Shown here in pieces: positions 35,662 through 47,171 of a stretch of DNA of 64,000 bases (position 1 is its first letter; every line of letters begins with the position of its first letter). Below the pieces are notes generated by a model. It did not search any database, had not been told where the DNA came from, and saw only the letters and a program-made list of their open reading frames with translations. Source of the DNA: Aquilaria yunnanensis (Eukaryota > Streptophyta > Magnoliopsida > Malvales > Thymelaeaceae); contig CM077598.1 of the NCBI GenBank assembly GCA_039654915.1, positions 67,546,041 to 67,610,040 on the forward strand, in the 5' to 3' direction. A program made the position numbers and the translations under genes.

Positions 35662-38040
35662 TTACCCATCTTTGGGCTCCTCGGCATTTGCATCCTCGGC
35701 ATCATCCTCATCGTCATGATCAGCATCTTCAGCCGAATGAGGAAGCTCTAGAAGGTTTAGGAATTCCATCCCGGACCATGGCGAGGATGGTCCTTCAGAT
35801 ATATTAAGAGCTCTTTGGAATAAGACATTGAGGTTGGGAAATCATAAGAGCATCTGATGGCGAGCAAAGGCAAAAGCCGTCATGAAATAAGGACTTCATC
35901 ACCTCCTTTGTCTTGGCCTTCTCGGCTATCAGATGCCCAACTTTTTCTTCAGAGGCTCAATCTCCTTCTCGACCTTCTTATTCTTATTCTTCTTCTTTTG
36001 CTGCTTCTTCAAATGATCAATTTCGGCAAGAAGCTCGACATTGGTTTCCAGTGCCTTGGAGAAATTAGCTAAGGCTTCCTCCCTTTCCTTCCGAAGAACG
36101 TCCCCCGCTGAGCTCACCTCCACAACCTTCATGTCGGGGTCAGCTATTTTGGAGGAGCACTCGTCATGGAGCCCCATCTAGCTCTCCAGCACCTCCTACC
36201 AAAGCTTGGTCAAGTCCTCCTTCATAATGTTGTTCAGCTCGCCATATTTCATGCACGAGCTTGCAAACATCTCCTTGGCCTTGGCCAAGTTCTCCTCTGA
36301 CTGACTTCGGATGAAGGACTACTTGGACACCCAGTCCTGAAGATAGCCCTCGCATGCCAATAGCTACAAGGAAAAAAGATGATGTGAGTTCTAGGCAACT
36401 TACAAACAAAAAATTCTTCTAATTGCTTGAGGGTAAAAGAATACCTGAGCAGTGTGCTCGGATATCTGACCGGCAAGGCTCTCCTTATTCAAGTAGTCCT
36501 CGATCAAGGTCTAGAAGGTGGCATTCATGATGATGCCCCTTGCCATCTATAGGACCATTTTCTAGCAATCCTCCGAAAACTAGTCCATGTCTTCGGTGAA
36601 TGTCCAAAAGGGTTCCCTCGGCACTTTATCCTTCGGGATCTTCTAATCCTGAACAGTCCTCTTTTGAAGATGGTCCATCATCCACACTGTCTAGGCCTGT
36701 TCCTCTACAAACTCATGGCAAAGTTCCTTTATCATGTTGTCTCTTAGCCAATCATCTACAAAGTCTAAAATGCCAAAAAAGCTGAAATTCATAGATGAAT
36801 GACTAAAAGGCAAACCTGGTAGAGGTTCTGCATTTTCTCCATCAGAGTAACTGACATTGAAGACCTTGGTTAGAATTTCCTTGCCCTTCCTCCTTCGTCA
36901 TTCCTCTAACTCTTTAGCTGAAATCTCCTTAGTGTGGTCCTGAAGGTCTCTACAGCATCAGGGCTCAGTGGGATGGACAAGACCGCCACCTCTCGAGGAG
37001 GATCCACACCCTCGGTAGAATGCTCAGGATCCATAATTTGGTCTTCAGGGGTAGGATGGAGTGAGTCCCCTTTCACCTTTTTGGGGCTTTCTTGTTCTAC
37101 TCCCCTTTTTTGGCCTGGCCGAGCAAAAGTCTCTTGTAGAAAGCTGCTGACTTATCACCTATCTCTGCAATGAGAAAAATATTAGTGTAAGTATGGAGAA
37201 ATCCCAAATAACAGTTTGGAAAGAATCTTAATCTTTAAAAGGGCTGAATAGGAGAGTTTGCCCCGAAGAAGCATGACCAGCCAGGACTTCTTCTCGTCCA
37301 CTGTTGGTTTTGGCATTTTCTTCTCAGTGATATGCTCCTTGATGACCTTGAGCTCCCGAAGTACCTCTTCAGTTATAAGGTTGCATCTGATTGGGAAAGG
37401 GTACAGTGGACATGAAAAAGCTCGATCTGACTAATTAGTTATTGCCCGGATACGAGTGTTGAATTCCTCAAACTGAGATCCAAATTTGAGGGTAAGCAGC
37501 TTCAACGGATCCATCACATCAATGTCAAGCATCTTAGAAGCCCACTTCATAGGCATGTCCTTCTATTTCTCATTTGTTTTCATGAAGTACTTCTTCTTCC
37601 ACCCTCACTAACTGTCCTCAGTGCCGATGGTGAAAGTGAATTTCTTACTCCTGGATCATTGAGGAAGCAAGAAGTAGAAGCCACCCTTTAGAACGAGATG
37701 AAGCTTATAGTGTTTCATAAAAAAGATGAAGCGAGGGGATATCTTAAAAACCCTGTACATGCAAAGAAAGGCATTGAAATAAGAATAGGAGTTCAGTGGC
37801 AACTGGCTAATGGCTATGCCATGAAATTGGCAAAAGACGCTCACCATCTTCGGTGGAGGATACCAAAGTCCCGCCTTCAGCTGTGCCTTGAAGATAGTGA
37901 CCTCATTGCTCTGAGGAAGGTAACTCGGCTCACTAGGGCCATAGAGCCTAGTGATGGCATAAGCAGGAAAAATTTTGCTGACCACTTCTTGAGTTTTTCA
38001 AAAGTGGTGTAGCTCATATGAAAGTTAGGAGGAACCCAAC
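35662..38040 (-). pseudogene. TatE accessory antisense gene, decayed
   Basis: Minus-strand counterpart of the TatB accessory gene. Exon 1 (about 38040-37255) matches TatB throughout: FEKLKKW, AYAITRL, FKAQLKAGLWYPPPK, FCQFHGIA, HYKLHLVLKGGFYFLLP, then EEFNTRIRAITN, YPFPI and EEVLRELKVIKEH and KKSWLVMLLRG. Downstream come exon 2 to 4 remnants, including a lysine-rich coiled coil (36177-35929, HLKKQQKKKNKNKK) and the C-terminal ALNISEGP with an acidic tail ending at TAA 35662-35664. Many in-frame stops and at least one frameshift near 37990. The acidic tail (EDADHDDEDDAEDANAEE) is absent from TatB. Function unknown; nuclear or gag-like roles are only guesses. Confidence 0.75.
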
Positions 38041-38290
38041 TCTTTGGAACCAGATGAACCTCGGATTAAGAAGAAGACATATTCAGAAAAGAATAACCCT
38101 AACCTTGGAATTAATTGGAGAAAATGGGGCAAGAAACAAACCAACACTAACCTATGAAAAATGTCACAAGAGACTATTGAAAATCGTTCCTCCACTAACA
38201 CTGCTACAGGAAAAAGATGGAGAGTGAAAGGAAGTTAGAAAGCAAGGGGAACAAAAGTAGAAGAATGAGGAAACCTTAAAGAGAGATGGC

Positions 38291-38298
38291 TTTATATC
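38291..38298 (-). promoter_or_regulatory. TATA-like box of the accessory gene (TatE)
   Basis: GATATAAA on the minus strand, about 615 bp from the LTR edge and 260 bp upstream of the accessory exon 1. Confidence 0.45.
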
Positions 38299-38897
38299 GC
38301 CCAAAGAAGGCAAGCAAAATGACGCCATTATGACCCTCTGCAAATGAAGAGACAGAACTGATGTAACAGACACGAAGGTTAATGAATGACCTGGTGACAT
38401 GTGCCATACGGCATGAGAAACAAGGGCATGCTAACTGATCTAGACTATCTATTTTGCATAACCCGAGGTGATGCGACTGCTCGGTCAAAAGATAGGATGA
38501 TTCAATTGTAGGAAATGGGAATAAAAACCCTAAGGTGGAAATGACTCCTTATGTGCTGATGATGTAACCACGCCAAAGTAAAGAGTTCGGCTTGAGGGTA
38601 TAAAATAGCTCCTTACATTTTGAAGGTGTGACTTTTCAAAAAGTAAGAAATTGGCTTCAGGTAACGATCCCACCAAGGGTTAAAATTTAGAAAGTGGAAC
38701 ACAAAGGGACAAAGATAATGCCAAAAGTATAGCATCAGCAAAAAGGAAGGGTCTCGAACCAAAATGCTTATGACACCAAAGGGGCAACCTCGGCAGGGGG
38801 AAGTCCTTTCACCAAGGATAGCTTCAGCTTGCCAAGGCAAGGATTTTTGGAACATGCTCCCAAATGATTAACATCGAAGAGACAACTTCGATCTTTT

Positions 38898-38985
38898 AGA
38901 GGGGAGCATGTGATTACTGAAGGGCTATTGCCCACAGAACAAGCCTCATATTAAGATCCTCCCTACTAACTCCCTCCTTAGAGAT
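38898..38985 (+). repeat. TatE polypurine tract and first 75 bp of the 3' LTR
   Basis: AGAGGGGAGCATG at 38898-38910 is followed by the LTR start TGATTACTGAAGGGC at 38911. LTR sequence is lost at about 38985, where an F2-like LTR takes over. Confidence 0.65.
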
Positions 38986-40420
38986 GAGTCCCAGTGACGA
39001 GTCACAAAAGCCTATCCACATGCTGGTAGCCTCTGTGGCCAAGAAAATACTATAGTTAGTACTGTTACTTCACCAACAAGTAATTATGGAAACTAGAATC
39101 TTAAAGATTCTTATAAAACTACCTACAACTGAAAGACTGCTACAACAACCTTCAGTGGTTATCAAGCTTAACAGCATTAGAAACTACACAACATAAACTA
39201 GGGAGTGAGAATTCAAGATTTCTCAGAAAGAAGGTCTTCACCTACAAGAAAGATATAAATGACAACACATATTTGATCATATGCAATCTACTGTGAGCTC
39301 ATACAGCTTGAGGCTAAACTTAGGCACATAGGTTTCAGTGCCTTGGGACTTGTCCACCACCTAGTCCTTAAACTACAAGGCAAGGCCTTGTCTATTAGCA
39401 AGCATAGCTTACTAGCATAACTGGTGAAGTTTTACTAGTTGAATCTCCTTTATGTTGTACTGGGGCACTATGGTAGTACTGATGTCAACTAGGTCTTGAA
39501 GACCCATTAGATGCATGAAGGTTCCACATTGAAACCTCATACCCAATGGCACGGCTAGGTCATCGATTAGACTAAACCTTTCACCCAAACTAGTGATACT
39601 TCATTATGGTCCTCCATAACCTAGTTCTCTTGTTTATGGTATAAGTAACCGTAAATCTCATGAAAAATCCTAGGTTTTGGATGAGTTTTGGAAGTCTCAA
39701 AGTATCACTAGACACCTCAACCTTTAGGTACCCTAAGCACCCCCTTAGGCCTCCCCTCAAATTCGCTTACAAAAGTTGAATTTTCTGACCAATATAATTG
39801 TGGCATCGCATTGCAACAATATACAAGTTCCTAGAACTTTCTCGTGGTGTTGGTGATGCGTCTTTGAGTTTGGTGACACATCACCAATACCATTGTGCCG
39901 AGAACATCTCAGGTTTTGCTGCATGCACCTTGGAAGGTTTCCCAAGTTTACCATACTTGCTTGGATGGCCTTCCAACTCCTCATACCTATAAAGCATGTT
40001 CCAAAGGCCACAACAAACTACCACAAACATAATAATGATGCATTAAAACATCATTCTGAGCTTCATCAAGCATATAGTCCACCATGAAGATACTTGCCTA
40101 TTAACTAATGTTATTGCCAAAATTACTTGAATTCATCAAGCAAAAATACTCCAATAGCATCAATTAAGCTTAAAACCATAACTCCCTTACCTTAATTTCA
40201 AGTCACAAGCAAGAATCAAGAAACTCTTCACCAAGAACAATGTTCCACAAAGTTCTACCTAAGTTCCAAATAAACCAAAGCACAAGACACCAAATTACTA
40301 ACCTCTAACTAAAACCGAAGCTTCAAATCATCAAATAAACAAGAAATCACCAGGGAAAACATGTTACATCACATTTAAAAACAACGGACCCACTGGAAAT
40401 GTGATTCAAGCTTGAAAATC
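38986..40420 (-). repeat. F2-like LTR fragment
   Basis: Parallels 25290-28200 of the F2 solo LTR in the same orientation (for example TAGTACTGTTACTT and GCAAGAATCAAG segments) but is more diverged. It lacks both ends: the first 410 bp and the last part beyond about 40420. Confidence 0.6.
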
Positions 40421-40798
40421 ATAAAATCTCTTGTGATAACCAAAGGTTTATCACCTATAGGACCTTCGGACAAGTGGACCCAAAACCAACCTAAAAAAAG
40501 AACATGACCAACCTTGGAAAAGGGACCAAGACCACCTTTGAAAATTAAAGCCACTAACCTTGGAAAAGGTGAATCACCACCCTTTGAGGCATAGGGATCT
40601 CTTGAACATATTTCCACCCCCAACAGGCTCCCCAACCACATTTGAGCATAAACATAACTACCATAGGGGTTCACAAGCACCTGAGGGTCTTAAGGGAAGA
40701 CAACAGATGGACAGCTCTTAGGGACCACTAACAAGAACCTTACACATGCCCTTACCCTATGACCATAATAGCTTACGGACAGCTAGACATACCTTCCC
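40421..40798. other. Unassigned spacer
   Basis: Between two LTR fragments; no similarity to other parts of the window and no gene seen. Confidence 0.4.
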
Positions 40799-42857
40799 TG
40801 TTACCTACTCCAGGGTAGTCCAGTTATGGTGCCAAAACTGTGCATTTAAACTCCCAGGATTGGTGTGTCCTGTAGGTCATCAGAACAACATCCCTAGTGT
40901 ACATACTCAAGTGACCTTCTTGAGCACTATGCAAATACATGCATATTGGCCTAACCATAACACAAATATTTACATTTATGCACACTATGGCAGTGAACAA
41001 GGAAAACACTAGCACAAGTCTTAGTTTTGGCTTCCACACATTAGTCAATCTTGTTAAGTTTTAGGGACCAGCCACTGCACCTGTAATTTCCACTAATAAA
41101 TGGTATCATTCTAGCCACATACCCCCTTATTTTATTTGATCCATTACCAAGTAGAGACTTAGAGAAAACCAAGGAATTTTTTTTTACATTAATAGCCCAC
41201 CTATGGACCAAGTTATGGATTTTTTAAGTAGGTTACAAAATTCTAACCAAATAAATAGTAACTTAGGCAACTTTACAATGTCATATCTTTGGCTACAGGG
41301 CTCTAAATTAAGAAATTAAAAATCCTAGTTCAACCTATAGATGTTCTCGAGGTGTGGTCAAAATATTATACCAAGATTCCTTCTACACAGGGAGATATAC
41401 AACTTTAAGTCCAGAGTCAAAATTCTGGTCCCTTTATGACCATTTTGCCCATAGAAAAATTTCATAAGTGTGCAAGCACTTCATTCACAAGGGGAAAACC
41501 CTCCAAGGCTATCCCATATATGTCCATTACAGATAGGAATTACATGATCTTGTATCTAGCAACATTATGTGGCCAAAACAAAATTTACAAGTAAGCAGCC
41601 TATCATTCACATTTAGGCAGCTTTGCACCACATCACTTACATAGCCAAAACATTACTCAAATGTTCACATACTTGTCTCAGCTTACATACACTACATCTA
41701 CATGCATAGATGAACTACATAATAGTCTTAACTTAGCTAAATACAAACCCTAATTTGTAGGAGTGCCTGAGACACAATGGACTCCAGAAACAAGATGCTG
41801 GACAACTGCTGCACAACATAATAAGAACCACTATTAAAAATAGCAAATGTGATGCTAAAATCACCAAACTTTCCAGATAATAACTAGACATATGGAAGTT
41901 CATGTACCTAGAATTTTAGATAAAAACTAAAACCACATATTTTAGTTTGAATGTGATCTTTCTGCTGGACCTGGAATGACAGAATTTAGGTGAGTAAGTT
42001 TCATTGTGAAACTTAGTAAGCGTACCACTTTGTTTCAATAGGCAATGTGACCATCATCAAAATATGCATCCAAAGACACTAAAATACAGAAACCACAACA
42101 CATATATACAAGATATAGCAACCAAATGCAGCAGCTATTCACAACCAACAAACACATGAAATGCAGCAGCAACAATAACCATAGATTAGTCTATACAAGA
42201 TGTGATAAACATAAATAAATCATTATGGCAGCCCTCCTCAAGCTAATGCTTGGTCTTAGGAGAATTTTAACAGTAGTTAGTACTAACTTTGGGCTCTAGA
42301 AACCCTCACTTTACTGCTGTCATTGCGCACTTCACACTAGGTCACAAAACCTTCAATAAGTGCACTCCCCTCACTAAGCTTGGTTCATCAAGCTCATGGC
42401 TCTCTTCCAAGATTAGCCCTAGCACCATGGTTGCTCAAAAATATAGAAAACAACCCATGAGAGCAAGAGAACCATACCAAATTGGGTAGGCTGAAAATCA
42501 AGCTTGAGCCTTGAAGTATCCAAGCAATAGATCTAGTTTGCTTCCAATTGCTTCCTTTTGCATTCAATTTCAATCAATTGCAAGTTTCAAGGTGTGGGGG
42601 TTATGGAGGATGTGAGGCTATGTTCTTGGCCTTGAGGAGGACTAAAATGAGAGAGCGATAAGTGATTTGTCCACTTAAATTGCCTTAAATGAGCTTAAGG
42701 GCACAAAACACAATTAACAAGCTTAATCTTGCTTTATGTCATTTTCCTTCTCACTAATTATGGTTTCTTTCTTTTAAAATCATTGGTACACATGTGCCCA
42801 ACATTTTTTTACTAATTGTCAAGTCTTGGCTGCCTCCTCCATGGTGGGATAACCCCA
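40799..42857 (-). repeat. F1 LTR, reverse orientation, interrupted by TatA
   Basis: Starts TGTTACCTACTCC, the end of the F1 LTR in reverse, and follows 33141 back toward 31090. TatA begins at 42858, about 430 bp short of the LTR edge, so the remaining part should lie on the far side of TatA. Confidence 0.75.
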
Positions 42858-44216
42858 TGATGCCCTTCTGCATCATCATTGTGTGACATTGTGAGCCTGG
42901 AGCAGAGACTGCCTGTGAGAGAATACCTAGGTGAGGAAGCTCCGGTGGGAGGAAGACTGCAAAAACTCAGATAAAAAGGGTTAGGAGGTCCCCGGAGTGT
43001 CTTTCCGGGGAGGAGCCTCTAATGCCTAAGTCAGTGTTTCAAAATTGGAAGGTGAATAGTGAATGTTAGAATTTTCCCCTTTAAGTCTCGTCTCTCCTCT
43101 TTACCTGGGGTGCCTACTGAATATTTATAGGGAGGTGAACAGCAAAATTTCATTTGACATGGCCGGCCCAGATTTTGACATGCATTCGGTCAAATGCGAT
43201 CCATACCTTCGGGCAGAAGGGGGAACATTTTGCTGGCCATAGGCCGCCTTGCCAAGAGCCTAGGCCGTGCGAGGGCAGCATGTCAGAGTGTCTCTAGGGG
43301 CGGCGTGTCAGGACGTGTTGGGGATGTGTCAGAGGCTCCTTAATTGCTTCTGCCGTACTCCTGAGGTCCCTCTGGTAAAAGAGAGCTCTTCGGAGCAGGA
43401 GAACTATCTCCCAAGATCACTTCAGTAATCCAGGGGTATCCTCACCGAGGATGGTCCCGTTCTGGGATGTCCTTCCTTGCTGAAGGTGGTTCGCTCATCT
43501 TACCGAAGGTGATGATGGACCGTATTCCTGGGGTTGGTACTGTCATCTCCAGGGATGATGAAGAATTACCAAGGTCGGATGTAAGAAGGGCCGAACGCCC
43601 TCCTTTCCAAAGTTTGTGCCTTCCTTCCCGAGGACAGCGCCTTACCCGAGCCTATGGGTTTGAAGGGTGATAGGCACTTCGGCTATCACTTGCCCCCCTT
43701 GAAAAGTCAAAGTGAAGACTTTGGCTTTAGTCTCCCGGAGGACATTTTGCCGGACTTCGATCGGGACACTGCTTAAGGAGGCGTTTCATCGTCTGAAGGT
43801 GTTCCTTCCTAGTCGAGGTGTCATCACCCAATCCTTCGGTGATCTAGGGGCACGTGCTCCGTTTATTTTTACTTTTTCTACTACAGGTTAGTGAACCATC
43901 GCGTCTCGTAACTAGGTGTGTCAATTATGGGTAGATGTGCTTGGGTTTTTACGGTGTAAGAAAGCGTGTCCTAGTTTCTCGCGTCGGATGACACGTGGCA
44001 CACAATGGTTGGAGGCAGTCACATCGGTTACACTAGCTACGTCCTTTTGCCTTTGAGGGTAATTATGGTGACGGTTGGCCTTCGCAGGGTTGTTATGGCA
44101 ACGATTCGGCTACCCCTGTTCGGGCTATATAAACCCTTCTTCCCCTCATTTGCTCTCTTCTATTCTTATTTTGCTCTCATCTGTTTCTGAGCTTTTCCTT
44201 CTCTTTTTATGGCGGT
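42858..44216 (-). mobile_element. TatA: 3' LTR and adjoining interior of a Tat-like element
   Basis: 3' LTR 42858-43688 (TGATGCCC to GGCTATCA on the plus strand, 831 bp), a reversed purine tract (CTTGCCCCCC) and 500 bp of interior that holds the accessory-gene promoter. TatB interrupts it at 44217. Bases before the LTR are CCCCA; the partner duplication is not in view. The LTR has GATGC 42859-42863 paired with GCATC 42870-42874. Confidence 0.75.
44126..44133 (+). promoter_or_regulatory. TATA box of the accessory gene (TatA)
   Basis: TATATAAA about 440 bp from the LTR edge, followed by a pyrimidine-rich leader cut off by TatB at 44217. Confidence 0.5.
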
Positions 44217-44228
44217 TGATGGCCTGGG
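44217..44228 (-). repeat. TatB 3' LTR, terminal 12 bp left of copia C
   Basis: TGATGGCCTGGG; its last five bases CTGGG recur after copia C at 52550-52554. Joined with 52555 onward it equals the end of solo LTR D. Confidence 0.85.
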
Positions 44229-45644
44229 TGTTAGTGTTGTGTCCAAAAAGCCAATCATGAGATGATTGTATTTTTGCAAATTGAGTCATGATATTTTATT
44301 GAGGCATTAATCCAGCACTTTTGTTTGTTGTTTTGTTTCTGCGTAATGTAATAAACATAATTGTAACCCTAGAATAATGATATTCTTAAACATCCCTAGT
44401 ATAGTATTATTGTGGAGCGGGTTGCAATAATACATAATGACTAGCATATGTGGAGACTAATATGAGATATGTAGTCTACATATGGGTACAAGTTGGAGAA
44501 CTTGTGTACTGGACCGACCCACCATGAGAACACTTCATGGATCGTTATATGAGTGTCATAAGTGATTCTCATAGTGATCATGGTATATGTAGTCCTTCGA
44601 CCTAAGATCATCAAGGTTCCCTACATGTGAGTCACATACTTTGATACTTTCCTTTGTTGCTCCTAACTGAGTGAACTTGAAGGAGGTCATTGGGTATGTC
44701 ACATATCATGCGGAGGGATTTGTATGATCAAGATGGGATTTGTCCCTCCTATGTAACGGGAGTGATATCTTTGGGCCCCTTGATAGAGTGAGACTTAGAA
44801 AATGCATGGCCATGCTCCGATGAGTTGATATATGATATCAATGTTGTCAGTTTAAGTTAGTCTACTCGGTAATCAAGAAACCAAAGATTGGGCTATACGA
44901 GAGTGACACATTCCATGTCTCGTGCTTAGTCTTGATATCTTGGACAAAGGGACAATGGCATATATCGGTGATGATCATAAAGGTTTAGTCGATTCACCGA
45001 CAATCTTGTCACTTGGGTAGCAATGATGTGTTGCTAGACACCGCTCATTGCTTATGATCATAAATGTGATTTATGATCATTGCCAACATGGCAAGAGCCT
45101 ATTGGGTCGCACACATAGAGCTATTTGGATCATTAGAGTGCATGGGCTAATTATTTGGGTTATGGTTTCACTTTAATTTCGTATTAATAATGGGCCAAGG
45201 AGTTGAGCCATTATTAAGCCCGAAATTAAATCCTAATTGGATTAGGGCTTTGAAACCCATTAGGCCTGGAAGTTGAGTCTCACTATAAATACAACTTTTA
45301 AGTGAGAAATTCGTAGGTCTCCTTGCCCTAGCCTCCCAAAAGGACAGCCACACTCTTCTCTTGCAATTCCTTGGAGGACGCAAGCTAGCACTGCGAGCGC
45401 AAGAGAAACGCATCTGCCGGGACGTGGTGGAAGTGTGGTGATCCCGAGAGGCTCGTGTGGATACCATAGAGAGCCTGAACACGTCAACTGTTCAGGTTTT
45501 GTGATTCAACTCTACAGTTGAGTGAGAGATCTCAACCGAAAATTAGGTATGAAATTTTCGAACACCCGGTTTACCCCGTTTCACTTGGATCCTGGAGGGT
45601 TTCGGTTAAATTCCGCTGCGCTGTTTGGCTCCCGAAACCCAACA
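44229..45644 (+). repeat. Copia C 5' LTR (1416 bp)
   Basis: TGTTAGTGTTG to AACCCAACA. It contains an 11-bp-arm hairpin at 45054-45080 and a 7-bp-arm hairpin at 44825-44841. Confidence 0.95.
45284..45291 (+). promoter_or_regulatory. Copia LTR TATA box
   Basis: TATAAATA, 360 bp before the LTR end; same box in the 3' LTR at 52193-52200. Likely drives the genomic transcript. Confidence 0.7.
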
Positions 45645-45645
45645 G

Positions 45646-45657
45646 TGGTATCAGAGC
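45646..45657 (+). other. Copia C primer binding site
   Basis: TGGTATCAGAGC, complementary to initiator tRNA-Met, one base after the 5' LTR. Confidence 0.9.
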
Positions 45658-47171
45658 TACTGGTGAAACCCTAAATCGGGATTGAGTGTTGAATCGCATG
45701 ATGCTATGTGTTCGATTGGTTTTCGGCCATGATTAATTAGATTGATTCATGATGCATGAAACCGGAATTCGTAATGAACATATGAGATATATGAAGAAAC
45801 GACACAAATTGGTTAATAAGATTAACCCAAAATTGATAGGTATGAGATACCTATATGGATTAGGATTCTTGCAATAGTTGCAAAAACCCTAGGTTTGTTC
45901 GGATTCGGCCTGTTCGGGCACCGAATGTAAGGTATATTTGGTGGCTCGAATGGAGGAGTCTCGGGTGCCTACTTTCTCGAAATATAAGATTTCGGGCTAA
46001 GCAATTGTAAGACAATTTTTTGCACCGGGGGGCGCTGCCCCCCACGCCCCCCGCAAGGGCGGCTCCCCTTGACCCCGTCCGCTGACCGGTCAGCGGAACC
46101 ACTGCCCGCTGACCGGCCAGCGGGACCGCCGTATGCGAAGCGCCACATAAATAAAAACTGGTTAATCAACACGTGAAATTTGGCATGCATCTTTGTTGAA
46201 TGAGATTTGACATGATATGCTGATTAGTGTTTGAAGCATGGTGCATGGTTATAGCCCTTGATTGGTTGTACTTGTAAATACGGCCTGCGAGTCGTGCCTT
46301 TTCTTATCACTCTCATTGTACATTCTCTTCTCACCTTACTCCCCTCGAATGTAACTCGAGGTTTCTATTATTGATGTAATGGTGCATTATGGGCTCATGC
46401 AAGGAGGTATGTCCAAGGAGGTGACAACAAAAGGGCAGCCAAGAAAGGAAGAGAAGGAGCTTGTAAAGACTCTTTTCTTTTCTTAGGCTTTTATGATATT
46501 CTCATTGGCTTGAGAATATCGCATAGTTTGGGCTATAACCATGTCACGTTTATTTCTTGTAAGCATGAGATGCATGTTTTATATGTGTATGTGATGCATG
46601 TATAAAACAATCGGAGATAACAAATTGGTGAGATCAAAAGATAAAATCCCTCAAACAAATATTAAGTCATTAAATGTGATGCCTTCCAAATGTTGGCACT
46701 CGTCAAGACTTTGATCAACATTAGGTGGGTTTGCCAAAGCAAAGTACCTATGTTCATCTTGGTAAGGCGCGATGGGATAATAGTGATATCCAAACTGCTA
46801 ACTTTGGGTTTGACTTAACTAAGTCATCCTAATAGGATTAGGGACTTAGAGGCATAGAGTTGGGCTTAAGTTCATGAGATGAGCTTGGACAAGTGTTGTT
46901 CACCCAACTATCCAAGAGTTGCATAAGATGCAATTGGCAAGGAGTTGCCTACCTAAATAGCTATAACTTGAGAGAAAAGCCAAAGCTGACTCAGGTTGTA
47001 GTCAAATATGGATCTTGGCCCACTAGAATACCTTAGCGCCGAGGTGTTCCGAAATAATATCGAGGGTTATTATTTTGAGGAAAATAGTGGGAGTATCGTT
47101 TAATAAAAGACCTTATTAAATGAATTAAAATACATGACTCTTACACTGCATATTTACTGTTGTAGATAACC
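45658..47171 (+). other. Copia C leader, with palindromic GC-rich island
   Basis: A 1.5-kb leader without a long ORF. At 46021-46130 it holds a very GC-rich island with two palindromes: CCGCTGACCGGTCAGCGG (46079-46096, perfect) and CCCGCTGACCGGCCAGCGGG (46105-46124, one mispair). They may fold in the RNA as dimerisation or packaging structures (inference). Confidence 0.7.

Noticed and set aside
42289..42489. 66-codon ORF repeated at 62980-63186
   Set aside because: Repeated only because the F1 LTR segment is duplicated; LTR sequence without coding evidence.
46021..46130. GC-rich island considered as an rRNA or tRNA fragment
   Set aside because: No rRNA or tRNA signature; it is in the copia leader and palindromic.
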